A stretch of DNA of 64,000 nt from Calothrix sp. PCC 7103. GTDB taxonomy: Bacteria; Cyanobacteriota; Cyanobacteriia; Cyanobacteriales; Nostocaceae. Both the position numbers and the translations under genes were made by a program. The stretch covers positions 2,694,151-2,758,150 of the forward strand of contig NZ_KB217478.1 of NCBI RefSeq assembly GCF_000331305.1. Direction: 5' to 3'. Positions 1-9,370 of this stretch are shown piece after piece. Numbering within the stretch: the stretch's first letter is position 1; each line of letters opens with the position of its first letter. Under the pieces are notes generated by a model, which saw only the letters and a program-made list of their open reading frames with translations, searched no databases and was not told the origin of the DNA.

Positions 1-1700
1 GAGCAATCAATGCGTTTGGAGAACCTACACCAAAATCAAAATTAACAGATGAGTCAGTACGAGTTAGCTTTAAATTCGTAAAGTTCTCATTGTCGTAGTA
101 CTCACCCCTGAGTCCTGTACCTGTGCCAGCAATATCAACAAAGAATCTACCAAGGGTTGCCCCAGTAGCAAAATTACCATTGATATCACTTACTTCACTT
201 CGTTGGAGCGAAATGTCATAAAAACCGTTACTACTTGCACTCCAAGTAGCCCCAGGTGCATTAATTCGGTAAGTCGCAGTGCGAGGAGTTCCGTTAGTTG
301 TATTACCACTGCTACTGATATATTGTGCTAACTGACTAAATCCATTTGAACCAGTAACTAAGACATCTGTATTACCAAAACTAGCAACGTTCACTCCAAC
401 GTTATCACTGTAGGTGACAGTGAAAGTGTAATCATTGCCTCCTGCTGAATCGATGTTTGTAGCGTTAAGAGTTGCTGTTGGTGCCACTCCTTCAACATAA
501 AGTTGTGATTGAGGAATGATTTGTTTAACTTGGCTGTTGCTTGACCAAGCTAATCTAGAAACTGCTAATCCACCGTTTTCGTAGTAATCAAGTCTAATAT
601 CATATTTTTTACCTGCTTCAAGTAAAATTTTCTGACTTGCCACTTCAGTTGCTGCTTGGTCACGGAAGTTATTAATAACTAATTGGTTATTAATCCATAA
701 TCTGACGCCATCATCTGAAGTTGTGTAGAAAGTATATTCCTCGTTGAATTTTGCTTCAACTTGGCCAGTCCATCGAACTGAAAATGTATCTGGAGCAATT
801 GATGGGTCGGGAGAACCAGCACCAAAGTTAAAATTTACAGTTGGGTCTATGCGAGTAACTCTAAGGTTAGTAAAGTCTCTGTTATCGTAATATTCACCCT
901 TTAACCCTGTACCATTACCAGCAATACTAAAAGTGACTAGACCGAGACTTTGTGACGAAGCAAAATTATCTGCTGTATCTTTAACTTGGTTTGGTTCTAG
1001 CGTCACCGTATAACTACCTACATCAGCAAAGTCCCAAGTTCCACCTGGTGCGTTGATACGGTAATTTGCTGTATTGAAAGTAGCATTTGTATTTGGCTCA
1101 ACGCCTAAAAAAGTTGCTATTTGGTTAAACCCGTTGGGGCCTGTGACTCGAATACCATTGCTTATACTGCTAACATCAATAGCACCATCATCAGCATAAG
1201 CAACGCTGAAAGTGTAATCACTGCTATTAACTGTTGGGGTAGTAGTTGCTTTTAGTTCAGCTAAAGGCGCCGCAGGTGAATATAATTGTGATTGAGGAAT
1301 AATTTCTTTAGCTTGACTTTGACTCGACCAAGCGAGTTTAGAAACAGCAAGACCACGATTTTCGTAGTAATCTAGTCTAATATCATACTTTTTACCTGCT
1401 TCAAGTGTAACTTGCTGACTTGCAATTTCATTGGCGCCTTGGTCACGAAAGTTATTTATAATTAACTGATTATTAACCCATAACCTTACACCATCATCTG
1501 AAGTAGTATAGAAAATGTAATTTTCGTTGAATTTTGCTTCAATTTGACCAGTCCAGCGAATAGAAAAGGTATCTGGTGCAATTAATGAACTTGGAGAACT
1601 ACTACCAAAGTTAAAATTTATTGTTGAGTCAACGCGCGCGAGTTTGAGATTTGTAAAATCAATATTGTCGTAGTACTCACCGCGTAAACCATTTCCGCTG
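1..1700 (-). repeat. Tandem PA14 + Ig-like coding repeat, period about 785-790 bp
   Basis: Equivalent sites for the GEYYDN motif lie near 1675, 890 and 100, giving spacings of roughly 785 and 790 bp. The nucleotide sequence is also visibly similar between units, which points to fairly recent duplication or ongoing homogenisation. Confidence 0.75.
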
Positions 1701-1840
1701 CCTGATGCTAAACTGCTACTGCTACTACGATTCGATTGACCAAATGTTTTAGATATATCTACTGTATTTAAGATATTTAAAGGCGATATCAATGACGAAA
1801 TGGATGTCAAACTATTATTGTCGCTGACACGATTGTTCAT
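1..1840 (-). CDS. PA14-repeat surface/secreted protein, 5' part only
   Basis: The frame opens at the ATG at 1838-1840 on the minus strand and stays open to the window edge, so about 613 N-terminal residues are visible. After a Ser/Asn-rich leader of about 50 residues come two full units, each a PA14 domain followed by an Ig-like or cadherin-like segment, and the start of a third PA14. The GEYYDN motif that opens each PA14 recurs near 1675, 890 and 100. Other repeated motifs are RWTGQ, TSDDGVRLW and the closing IIPQSQLY. PA14 domains are beta-barrels that usually bind carbohydrate in adhesins and glycosidases. No Sec signal is seen at the N-terminus, so a type I secretion signal at the unseen C-terminus is possible. 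Family identity is secure; the role is inferred. Confidence 0.8.
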   Translation of the reverse strand, partial: MNNRVSDNNSLTSISSLISPLNILNTVDISKTFGQSNRSSSSSLASGSGNGLRGEYYDNIDFTNLKLARVDSTINFNFGSSSPSSLIAPDTFSIRWTGQIEAKFNENYIFYTTSDDGVRLWVNNQLIINNFRDQGANEIASQQVTLEAGKKYDIRLDYYENRGLAVSKLAWSSQSQAKEIIPQSQLYSPAAPLAELKATTTPTVNSSDYTFSVAYADDGAIDVSSISNGIRVTGPNGFNQIATFLGVEPNTNATFNTANYRINAPGGTWDFADVGSYTVTLEPNQVKDTADNFASSQSLGLVTFSIAGNGTGLKGEYYDNRDFTNLRVTRIDPTVNFNFGAGSPDPSIAPDTFSVRWTGQVEAKFNEEYTFYTTSDDGVRLWINNQLVINNFRDQAATEVASQKILLEAGKKYDIRLDYYENGGLAVSRLAWSSNSQVKQIIPQSQLYVEGVAPTATLNATNIDSAGGNDYTFTVTYSDNVGVNVASFGNTDVLVTGSNGFSQLAQYISSSGNTTNGTPRTATYRINAPGATWSASSNGFYDISLQRSEVSDINGNFATGATLGRFFVDIAGTGTGLRGEYYDNENFTNLKLTRTDSSVNFDFGVGSPNALIA

Positions 1841-2008
1841 TATCTAATTAAAATTCAATATGAAAGGATACCAGCTAGGTTTCTCAGTAATATCCCATAC
1901 TGAACTGATTCGTCTACTCTGTTTGACTTAATTAACTCAATATTTATACTGAAATCTTTTTTGTAAAAACTATACAAATGCTTTAAATTTTCTATACAAA
2001 AAATTATT

Positions 2009-2083
2009 CTCCGTGTTCTCTGTGCCTCTTTGGTAAAACAAAATGCTTTACTTACTGACCACAGAGACGCAGAGAGCGCAGAG
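2009..2083. repeat. CACAGAGAC-type dispersed inverted repeat
   Basis: The left arm at 2009-2034 (ctctgtgcctctttggt) and the right arm at 2059-2083 (ccacagagacgcagagag) are inverted copies of an element that recurs at 45110-45140. It sits just beyond the stop of the small reverse ORF at 2092-2238. Such elements are common in intergenic regions of filamentous cyanobacteria. It could fold into a long hairpin in RNA. Confidence 0.65.
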
Positions 2084-2091
2084 AGTTAGAG

Positions 2092-2238
2092 TTAACGTGT
2101 GCTTCGTATACCTTTAGATATATAGATTAATAAGAAACCAGATACAGTAATAGCACCCCAATGCCAGTCAACAAAAGTTGATGTTAAACATGTTATTATT
2201 AATACAGCAAGAAGACTAGACTTAAATATTTGTGGCAT
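2092..2238 (-). CDS. Possible 48-aa membrane protein
   Basis: An open frame runs from the ATG at 2236-2238 to a TAA at 2092-2094. It encodes a peptide with two hydrophobic stretches (roughly residues 8-22 and 29-41), a WHWG turn between them and a basic tail ending KGIRSTR. This two-helix hairpin with a positive C-terminus looks like a real small membrane protein. No clear Shine-Dalgarno sequence is visible and I do not recognise the family, so the call is tentative. Confidence 0.4.
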   Translation of the reverse strand: MPQIFKSSLLAVLIITCLTSTFVDWHWGAITVSGFLLIYISKGIRSTR

Positions 2239-2334
2239 AATTTTAATAAATGTTGCAATACATAATCATTGCATAGAACTTTGAGAGGATAAAAGCATAA
2301 GCAGAATAGACTTTACCTTTAATTGGAGGTCGTT

Positions 2335-2565
2335 ATGAATATTAAAATGATTATGTTTTCAGGTATTTTGACTGCATTAGCTGGTTCTGTAATTGGATTA
2401 GCAGGTGCCCGAATTGGTCAAAACGATTTCAATCAGTTAAGATTTGAGAGCCAGTACTATCAAAATCTGCACAATAAATATATACTAATAGGTACAGGAA
2501 TCGGATTTGCAGTTGGAGTAGCTCAAGAGTGCGTGCGTGAACTCCAAATGCAACAAGAAGAGTAA
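2335..2565 (+). CDS. Small conserved two-helix membrane protein
   Basis: A 76-residue protein beginning MNIKMIMFSG. The ATG at 2335 is preceded by GGAGG at 2325-2329 with a 5-nt spacer, so an upstream in-frame TTG at 2323 is rejected as start because it would include the ribosome binding site. Two glycine-rich hydrophobic segments (about residues 4-26 and 46-63) flank a polar loop with ESQYYQNLHNKY, and the tail is acidic. The stop lies 5 bp from the stop of the convergent GUN4-domain gene. The sequence looks like a cyanobacterial conserved hypothetical; its function is unknown. Confidence 0.7.
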   Translation: MNIKMIMFSGILTALAGSVIGLAGARIGQNDFNQLRFESQYYQNLHNKYILIGTGIGFAVGVAQECVRELQMQQEE

Positions 2566-2570
2566 TTTTT

Positions 2571-3122
2571 TTAAATTCCGCAGGTAATGAGTCTGTTAAA
2601 GAAATAATTGGTCATTTTTGAGCCAAAAGGAGAGTTCCACCAGCGTGATGGGTGACATCCTTTTGGTGCATTTAGTGTGTAATCTAGTTCATCGCATTTT
2701 TGCCATTTATTATTTAGGCGCCATCCATTTAATAAGCCTAATTTTTCAATGATACTATTATCCTGAGCAATAGTGGTATCAATGCTGCCACCGACTTCTT
2801 GGTACATATGAGCTTGAACACTGAAACCAAATTTGCCTTGACTATAAGTTGTCCAGAGTTTATCAATTGCTTGCAGTTGATTACAAGGAAAAGCACGCAC
2901 GTCGTTTGGTGTAATTGTATCTAAACTTTCGGCACCTGTGATACTGAGCATAACTCGAATTGTTTCTTGGTCAGCCTCACGAAAATCACCTGCTGCAAGT
3001 AATTTTTGTAAGCGTTGGAATCTATACACATCTGGTATAAGTAATAAAGTGGTTTCCAGATATGCGAGTTTTGCCTCAAGTTCAGTAATACGGTTTTGTA
3101 ATTGAACGTAATCTTCAGCCAT
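2571..3122 (-). CDS. GUN4 domain-containing protein
   Basis: A 183-residue protein with a short N-terminal coiled coil (about residues 5-30) followed by a GUN4 domain (about 37-180). Diagnostic GUN4 motifs are LLAAGDFREADQET, LWTTYSQGKFGFSVQ and the late GWR..NKW segment. GUN4 binds protoporphyrin IX and Mg-protoporphyrin and stimulates Mg-chelatase in chlorophyll synthesis, but cyanobacteria also carry several GUN4-domain paralogues of unknown role. The coiled-coil N-terminus differs from the all-helical extension of canonical Gun4, so I infer a paralogue. The gene converges with the small membrane protein at 2335-2565. Confidence 0.8.
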   Translation of the reverse strand: MAEDYVQLQNRITELEAKLAYLETTLLLIPDVYRFQRLQKLLAAGDFREADQETIRVMLSITGAESLDTITPNDVRAFPCNQLQAIDKLWTTYSQGKFGFSVQAHMYQEVGGSIDTTIAQDNSIIEKLGLLNGWRLNNKWQKCDELDYTLNAPKGCHPSRWWNSPFGSKMTNYFFNRLITCGI

Positions 3123-3282
3123 AAAAATGTTTGCTCTTAGTGTGTGATTGCAGAAAAATGTACTTTTTATATAAGTTTGTTGAATGTAGTGGATGGATGC
3201 TAGGAAGAAAGATAAGTTTTAGAGACTTGTGTGTACACCATAGCTTTAATAAGGAAGGTTAGGGAGAATTTCCCAACCATAG

Positions 3283-3390
3283 TTAGTCGTGAAAGAAGAA
3301 GGAATAAATCAGTAAGATTACTGCGAGTGAGAATAAAATGTGATTCATCCAATCGTCAAATGTCCAGTTGTGAAATAATTTTTTGAGCAT
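3283..3390 (-). CDS. Possible 35-aa single-helix membrane peptide
   Basis: A reverse-strand frame starts at the ATG at 3388-3390 and ends at a TAA at 3283-3285. The peptide has an amphipathic start (MLKKLFHNWTFDDW) and a hydrophobic stretch ILFSLAVILLIYSFFF near the C-terminus. The layout resembles small cyanobacterial membrane peptides, but there is no strong ribosome binding site and no recognised family. Confidence 0.3.
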   Translation of the reverse strand: MLKKLFHNWTFDDWMNHILFSLAVILLIYSFFFHD

Positions 3391-3423
3391 GGTACTAGTG
3401 GTTAGAGAATGTTTGTTTTTTAA

Positions 3424-3497
3424 TGTCATGCTGAACGTAGTGAAGCATCTCGTTTTATATTTAGATATTTAGATTCTTCGCTACGCTCAGAATGACA
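3424..3497. repeat. TCATGCTGAACGTAG-type dispersed hairpin
   Basis: Two inverted arms, TGTCATGCTGAACGTAGTG at the left and CACTACG-type CTACGCTCAGAATGACA at the right, flank an AT-rich loop. The same element is found at 57422-57495 (both arms), 13554-13630 (two direct copies), 9340-9366 and 14005-14029 (single arms). Here it lies just downstream of the RND transporter stop and may act as an RNA 3' end. Confidence 0.7.
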
Positions 3498-3505
3498 ACT
3501 GGTGT

Positions 3506-6500
3506 TTATTTGTTCTGTGTGGAGATATTTAGGCTCGGCCCCGATTTATCCTGAAGGGAGGCAACAACAGTAGGTTCGGGTTTAGGTTGCTTGGATTTTT
3601 TGGGTTTATCGGTTTTGTTAGGTGTTAAGAAGCGGTGTTCTATATCTTTAATTACTACATACAGCACTGGTACTAAAAACAAACTTAAAACTGTGGATAT
3701 TAAATAACCACCAAATAAAGCTGTTCCTAGTGACCAGCGACTTATGGCGCCTGCACCTTTGGCAATTACTAGGGGCCAAAATCCTACTAGACCAGAAAAT
3801 GCGGTCATTAAGATGGGGCGTAACCTATCTTCTGCTGCGCGAATAGCAGATTGTGTAATACTCATACCAATTTCGTGTAATTGGTTTGCAAATTCAACAA
3901 TTAAAATTGCGTTTTTAGAAGCTAAACCAATGAGCATTACTAACGCTACTTGAGCGTAGATATTATTGTTAACAACTGGATATACACCACCTGCTTGCAA
4001 GAAATTAGCGCGAAATTGAATTGCACCTAAAGCACCAAGAATTGCTAGTGGTACTGTCAACATAATGATGGTCGGGTCGATGTAGCTTTCGTACTGAGCA
4101 GCCAGAACAAGAAATACCATTACAAAAGCTAAACCAAAAATAATGGGAGCGGCGCCACCACCTGAACGTTCTTGAAGTGCGGTACCCGTCCATTCGTACC
4201 CAAATCCAGGTTGTAGTGTTTGTGCGGCAACTTGCTCCATTGCTATCATCGCTTGTCCGCTACTAAAACCAGGTGCGGGACTAGCTTGAACTTTAATAGC
4301 AGGATAGATGTTGTAGTGCGTAATAATTGGTGGGTAGTTTATACGTTCGGCTTTGATGACACTAGTAAGAGGAATCATTTTATTGTCGCGCGAGCGTACA
4401 TACAGACTATTTAAAGCATCAGGGTTAGAACGAAATTCTCCTTCTGCTTGAGCATAAACACGATACAGTTGCCCTCCTAGTACATATTGATTGACGTAAC
4501 GGGCGCCAAGATAGGTTTGCATTGTACTAAAAATGTCGTTGATGGCAATATTTTGGGCTTTGGCTTGGTTACGGTCGATAGCAATTTGCATCATGGGAGT
4601 ACTATTTGTAAATTGTGTAAATACTCCAGCTAATTCAGGACGTTTACGAGCAGCATTCATGAATTTTTGCGAATTATCGATGAGTGTTTCCATTGGTAGC
4701 GCTGCTTTGTTTTGGATGAAAAATTCCAAACCACCTGCACTCCCCAAACCATCTACAGGAGGTGCATTAACTGCTATTAGGCGCGCACCAGAAATTTTTG
4801 ATGCAAGTTCTTTGTTGATTGCACTAGTTATACCAAAAACTGATTCGTTAGCTTTTTTACGTTCTTCCCAGTGTTTTAACTTAACAAAGAAGAGAGATTT
4901 ATTTGTTGCGTTTCCTTCAAATCCAAATCCTGCTAAACCATTTACGTGTTCAACTTCAGGAAATTTCCGCACTATTTTTTGAACGTTCTCAACGATATCA
5001 TTGGTGTAATTTAATGATACTCCTGGGGGTCCCTCTCCAATAATAAAAAAGTAACCTTGGTCTTCTTCTGGAATAAAACCTTGGGGAGTTACCATATAAA
5101 TCCATGCGGAAGCAACTAACCCAGCAATAAAAACAGGAACAACAATTACACGAATCTTGATTAGAAAAACAACGATATTAGTGTAACCACCTTTGACCCA
5201 ATCGAAAAATCGATTGAACCATCTAAATAGTACGGCAATAGGGCCATGTGCTTCTTGAACAGGACGCATTAATAAGGCGCCCATTGCAGGAGAGAATGTA
5301 AGAGCGTTGAAAGTCGAAAGTAAAATCGAAAAAGCAATAATGAGTGCAAATTGCTTATAAACAATACCTGTAGTGCCAGGAAAGAACGATACAGGAATAA
5401 ACACTGCCATTAACACTAGTGATGTAGCAATCACTGCACCCGTTAACTCTCCCATCGAGTCCAAGGCAGCTTGTAAAGGTTTCATTCCTTGAGCAAGCTT
5501 TAAAGCAATCGCTTCTACAATAATAATTCCGTCATCTACCACTAACCCTGTTGCTAAAATTACTCCAAACAAAGTTAATTGATTGAGTGTAAACCCAAAC
5601 GCATAAGCAAACGCCATTGTACCAATTAAAGATACAGGTATTGCAATTGACGGAATAACAGTAGTTCTCCAATCCTGTAAAAATATAAAGATAACTAGAA
5701 ATACAAGCAACACTGCTTCTAACAATGTTTTAAATGCCTCATCAAGAGAAGCAGCAACGAACTCAGTATTATCTAGTGCAACTGTAGCTTTTAATCCAGG
5801 TGGAAAATTCTTTGATAACTCCTGCATTCTTGCTTTTACTAGTGCCGCAGTATTCCAAGCATTAGTACCTGGGAGTTGGTTAACTAATAGCGCAACAGCC
5901 GGAGCATTATCAAATATATTTGTTGTACTGTAATCTTGGGCGCCGACTTCCGCTCGTCCAACATCTCGAACGCGAGTTAATGTACCATCTTGACCAACCT
6001 TGACTACTATATCTTCAGCTTCTTGTGGTGTCGTAAACCTGCCAACTGCCCGCAATGCAATTTCAAACTGCTGCGTACTTGGAGTTGGTTGTTGTCCAAT
6101 CCGTCCAGCACCAACTTGGATATTTTGTTCACTGATGGCACTAATAACATCCTGTGCAGTAACACTACGTGCTGCTAATGATGAGGGGTTTAACCAGATT
6201 CGCATCGCGTACTTACGTTCACCGACAATTCGCGCGCTTCCTACTCCCTCAATTCGTTTAATTTCATCAAGAACAAAACGGTCTACATAGTTACTCAAAA
6301 AAACGTTGTCGTAGAGAAATTTTCCGCTCTTGTCTTTTTCTGATGAAATCGCATAAGCAATCGTAATAGTTGGTGACTGCTTCTGAGTAATTACACCAGT
6401 TTGATTAACCTCTACAGGTAACTGAGACGCAGCCACAGCAACGTTATTTTGTACCAATACCTGTGCTGTGTTCCTATCTATATCTGTAGGAAAAGATACG

Positions 6501-6778
6501 TTAATTGACGTATCACCGTTGTTTGTCGTTTGCGACGACATATAAACAACTTTTTCCGTACCATTGATTTGACGTTCTAGTACTGTTGTCACATTTTCTT
6601 CAGCAGTCTTCGCATCAGTTCCCAGATAGTTTGCTGTCACCGTAACCTGCTTTAATGCCAGTTGAGGCAACTTATCTAGAGGAAGTAACGGAATACAAAT
6701 ACCACCAACTAAAATAATTAAGATGGTACAGACTGTTGTGAGAACAGGCCGCTTAATAAAGTTTTGGGAAATACTCAT
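3506..6778 (-). CDS. RND-family (HAE1/AcrB-like) efflux transporter
   Basis: 1090 residues, slightly longer than AcrB (1049). It is the proton-driven inner membrane pump of a tripartite exporter. The two-fold repeat of a transmembrane block plus large periplasmic loops is clear. The first helix follows FIKRPVLTTV. The paired aspartates of the proton relay are at residues 415-416 (GLVVDDGII), and the helix that carries the relay lysine reads IGLASKNAILIVEF. The C-terminus has a Lys/Pro-rich cytoplasmic tail. The adaptor gene lies 123 bp upstream in the same direction, so the two form an operon. No TolC-like outer membrane gene is present in the window. The substrate cannot be deduced. Confidence 0.93.
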   Translation of the reverse strand: MSISQNFIKRPVLTTVCTILIILVGGICIPLLPLDKLPQLALKQVTVTANYLGTDAKTAEENVTTVLERQINGTEKVVYMSSQTTNNGDTSINVSFPTDIDRNTAQVLVQNNVAVAASQLPVEVNQTGVITQKQSPTITIAYAISSEKDKSGKFLYDNVFLSNYVDRFVLDEIKRIEGVGSARIVGERKYAMRIWLNPSSLAARSVTAQDVISAISEQNIQVGAGRIGQQPTPSTQQFEIALRAVGRFTTPQEAEDIVVKVGQDGTLTRVRDVGRAEVGAQDYSTTNIFDNAPAVALLVNQLPGTNAWNTAALVKARMQELSKNFPPGLKATVALDNTEFVAASLDEAFKTLLEAVLLVFLVIFIFLQDWRTTVIPSIAIPVSLIGTMAFAYAFGFTLNQLTLFGVILATGLVVDDGIIIVEAIALKLAQGMKPLQAALDSMGELTGAVIATSLVLMAVFIPVSFFPGTTGIVYKQFALIIAFSILLSTFNALTFSPAMGALLMRPVQEAHGPIAVLFRWFNRFFDWVKGGYTNIVVFLIKIRVIVVPVFIAGLVASAWIYMVTPQGFIPEEDQGYFFIIGEGPPGVSLNYTNDIVENVQKIVRKFPEVEHVNGLAGFGFEGNATNKSLFFVKLKHWEERKKANESVFGITSAINKELASKISGARLIAVNAPPVDGLGSAGGLEFFIQNKAALPMETLIDNSQKFMNAARKRPELAGVFTQFTNSTPMMQIAIDRNQAKAQNIAINDIFSTMQTYLGARYVNQYVLGGQLYRVYAQAEGEFRSNPDALNSLYVRSRDNKMIPLTSVIKAERINYPPIITHYNIYPAIKVQASPAPGFSSGQAMIAMEQVAAQTLQPGFGYEWTGTALQERSGGGAAPIIFGLAFVMVFLVLAAQYESYIDPTIIMLTVPLAILGALGAIQFRANFLQAGGVYPVVNNNIYAQVALVMLIGLASKNAILIVEFANQLHEIGMSITQSAIRAAEDRLRPILMTAFSGLVGFWPLVIAKGAGAISRWSLGTALFGGYLISTVLSLFLVPVLYVVIKDIEHRFLTPNKTDKPKKSKQPKPEPTVVASLQDKSGPSLNISTQNK

Positions 6779-6794
6779 GGGTTTGGAAGAGTTG

Positions 6795-6900
6795 AAAGTG
6801 CTGAGTGCTGAGTGCTAAGTGAGAAGTTAGGAGTTAGGAGTTAGGAGCTAGTAATTCTTAACTCAATTCTTTCCCCTACTCAGCACTCAGCACTCATTAC
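6795..6900. repeat. GTGCTGAGTGCTGAGT dispersed inverted repeat
   Basis: The left arm (gtgctgagtgctgagtgc) and right arm (ctcagcactcagcactca) fill most of the gap between the adaptor and transporter genes and can form a long hairpin. The loop holds a short tandem array of gttaggag. Other copies are at 10707-10760 (inside a coding sequence), 34252-34300 and 58771-58807. Inside an operon the hairpin could alter the ratio of the two products. Confidence 0.7.
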
Positions 6901-6901
6901 T

Positions 6902-8260
6902 CTATAAAAAAGCTGTTTGACTTGCAGCAGGTTTGATAGGCGCCCCGTTAGTCAAGCTTTGAATACCTGATATAATTAGGTTCTCTCCAGGTTGTATGCC
7001 TGAAACAAGTTGATAATCTTGTCCTTGCATTACACCTAATTTGACTGGTTTTTGCCGTGCGACCATTTGTGATTTTCCGTTTTTGGTTTCCGATTCTGCC
7101 ACAAAAACAAAATCTTGGGTGCCAATGCGAGATACTGCAACAGCAGGTACTTTCACACCAGCACCTTGACTCCAAATTATTCGCGCACGTACATATTGCC
7201 CATCGCGTAATTTTTGGTCATTATTGGGAAAACGCGCTTTAGTTAAAACTGCTTGGTCTCCTGAACTTACTTGTGGAGCGATAAAGTTAATACTACCGCG
7301 CGATATTTGTTTTCCTGAGTTTGGGTCTATTAAAGCAACTGGTAATCCTCGACGTAGTTGTCCAGATAAATTGATAGGTACTGGGATACGTAAATCTAAC
7401 TCGTCATTTTGAATAATACTTGTAACTGAATCACCAACATTAACTAAATCACCAACACGGACGGGTACATCACCAACTACACCACTTACAGGAGCAACGA
7501 CTCGGTTATAGCTTAAGTCTTCTACCTGCACAGCAGTTTCAGCTTGAGCGCGTTTTAGTTGTGACTCATTTTGTTTTACTAGCGCAACTGCACCTCTTTG
7601 CTGCGACTGCGCTTGTTGTAATGCACTTCGTGCTGATGCAAGTGATTGTATCGCAGCTTCACGTGCAGCAATAGCACTATTACGTTGGGCACGACGCTCA
7701 TCTAAATTTTGCCTTGCAACGGCGCCAGCTTTAGCTAACTCTTCTGAACGCTTATAGTTAATGTTGGCAAGCTCAACATCACTGTTACGATTAATAATAT
7801 CTGCTTGATAACGTTTAATTTCTGCTGTACGCTGTTTGATCTCAGCTTCACTAGCGCGTACTTGTGCAGTTGCATTTTCTAAAGTTCCCCTTTGGGAATT
7901 TACCGAAGCTATCGCTGCATCTACTGACGCTCGACTTCTTTGTGGACGTAACTGTATTATTGGTGTCCCCTGTTTCACAAAGTTACCCTGAGCAACAGTC
8001 ACTTGTACTATACGTCCACTAATTTGCGGTTTTAATGAAACACGTTGCTTTGCTTCGAGTGTTCCTACAAATTCTGTACTATTTTCGACTGTAGATGTTT
8101 CGACACGCTGTAATTTTACTAAAGCAGGAGGGGATCCATCCGCAGCATTCGTCGTTGGTTTCTTGCCGTCACAACCGCTTATTATCGCCGACGAAAGAAT
8201 TACAGCACAGCACAAATAATTTTTTGTTAGATTTTTTGTTAGATTTTTTGAATTTTGCAT
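6902..8260 (-). CDS. RND efflux periplasmic adaptor (membrane fusion lipoprotein)
   Basis: 452 residues. The N-terminus is a lipoprotein signal with lipobox IISGC (Cys at residue 30). It carries a small in-frame duplication, NLTKNLTK, from a repeated 12-bp stretch. A biotinyl/lipoyl-like half-domain (GTLEAKQRVSLKPQISGRI) leads into a long Ala/Gln-rich alpha-hairpin (about residues 110-240). The second lipoyl half (VVAPVSGVVGDVPVRVGD) and a beta-barrel plus membrane-proximal domain complete the fold. The adaptor bridges the RND pump encoded just downstream and an outer membrane channel. Confidence 0.92.
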   Translation of the reverse strand: MQNSKNLTKNLTKNYLCCAVILSSAIISGCDGKKPTTNAADGSPPALVKLQRVETSTVENSTEFVGTLEAKQRVSLKPQISGRIVQVTVAQGNFVKQGTPIIQLRPQRSRASVDAAIASVNSQRGTLENATAQVRASEAEIKQRTAEIKRYQADIINRNSDVELANINYKRSEELAKAGAVARQNLDERRAQRNSAIAAREAAIQSLASARSALQQAQSQQRGAVALVKQNESQLKRAQAETAVQVEDLSYNRVVAPVSGVVGDVPVRVGDLVNVGDSVTSIIQNDELDLRIPVPINLSGQLRRGLPVALIDPNSGKQISRGSINFIAPQVSSGDQAVLTKARFPNNDQKLRDGQYVRARIIWSQGAGVKVPAVAVSRIGTQDFVFVAESETKNGKSQMVARQKPVKLGVMQGQDYQLVSGIQPGENLIISGIQSLTNGAPIKPAASQTAFL

Positions 8261-8513
8261 ATACCCACTTATGACTCACCAGAAATATAAGGGTTTGCAG
8301 CTATAGCCATTGAAACGAATCAAAACTACTCCAAAAGATGTATTTCTTTAGAGATTTTCGAGTTTGATTATGTGTTCTAGACTAACAGTTATTTATTTCA
8401 TTGAAATATTTTTCTTGATTATTTTTGCTTTGCTACAAATTTTTATTAAATTATATATTTGTTGTAATATTAGTTTATATTGCTTAATGTTATTTATAGG
8501 TCAGACAGGGTGC

Positions 8514-9293
8514 CTAACCCATCGATAATAACCAAATACCACTATATGTCATCCCAGAATCATCTGGTTGAACGAGTAAAAAATGTAACCCTTTGCTTTG
8601 TTGTTTTCGCTGTTCATAATTTTGAGCAGCAACTTTAACATCATTATCATCAAAAGTTGCAATCACCCATCTATCAGCCAAACCAGCTTCAAGTATCAAA
8701 CCATCCGGCGCCCCAGCTATATAATTTAAATAAGCAGGACGTGATTCTTGTAACCAACGTGCCAACCGCATCGACTGTCTACCACCATAAATAACAACAC
8801 CAGGGATAAGTTGAGTTGATGCTAAACCCAAATTAAAAGGAAGAATAAAATCAGGAAAATCAACAATAGGAATACGACGTTGACGAAATTCTTCAACATC
8901 ACCCGCAGGAAGCGAAGCAAATCGCCATTTATCTCCTAAAATATTATCAGGTAAAGGAACTGGGGGTAACTTTTCTAATTCAACAGGATAAGATTTATCT
9001 TTTAACCAATGTTTTAAGGCAATAGTACGACGAGTTGCTTCGACCTCAATATTTACATTCCGTGCAGCAGTTTCAACTAAACTTAGAGATTGCGGACGAA
9101 ACACCTGTATTTTATCAGGTATACCAGAACCGCGCGCCAATTCAAACTGCGAAGTCAACCAATTAGAATTAGCTTGCGACTGAAGACAAGAAGCCTCATA
9201 TTTAAAATTACCGCTACTATCACAAATTAGCAAATCCCACAACTGCTCATGATTTTGAGGACGACGATAAAAATCAACTTGCCAAACTAACAT
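8514..9293 (-). CDS. Tab2/Atab2-family RNA-binding protein
   Basis: 259 residues. N-terminal VWQVDFYRRP, central WRFASLPAGDV and RRIPIVDFPD, and the C-terminal GIWLL motif fit the Tab2/Atab2 family (old name DUF1092). In algae and plants these proteins bind the psaB 5' leader and are needed for photosystem I (and in plants also photosystem II) protein synthesis. The cyanobacterial members are nearly universal but less studied. The gene lies 77 bp downstream of the tRNA nucleotidyltransferase fusion on the same strand, and a TCATGCTGA-type repeat arm lies in the gap. Confidence 0.85.
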   Translation of the reverse strand: MLVWQVDFYRRPQNHEQLWDLLICDSSGNFKYEASCLQSQANSNWLTSQFELARGSGIPDKIQVFRPQSLSLVETAARNVNIEVEATRRTIALKHWLKDKSYPVELEKLPPVPLPDNILGDKWRFASLPAGDVEEFRQRRIPIVDFPDFILPFNLGLASTQLIPGVVIYGGRQSMRLARWLQESRPAYLNYIAGAPDGLILEAGLADRWVIATFDDNDVKVAAQNYEQRKQQSKGLHFLLVQPDDSGMTYSGIWLLSMG

Positions 9294-9339
9294 ATTTTAT
9301 CTTCCCAGAGTATTATTGTGACTCATGACAATACATACT

Positions 9340-9366
9340 AGATGCTTCGTGCCTCAGCATGACAAT
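9340..9366. repeat. Single arm of the TCATGCTGA dispersed repeat
   Basis: The sequence gatgcttcgtgcctcagcat with flanking gacaat matches the arm at 14005-14029 almost exactly. It lies between the Tab2-like gene and the nucleotidyltransferase fusion. Confidence 0.55.
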
Positions 9367-9370
9367 ATAT

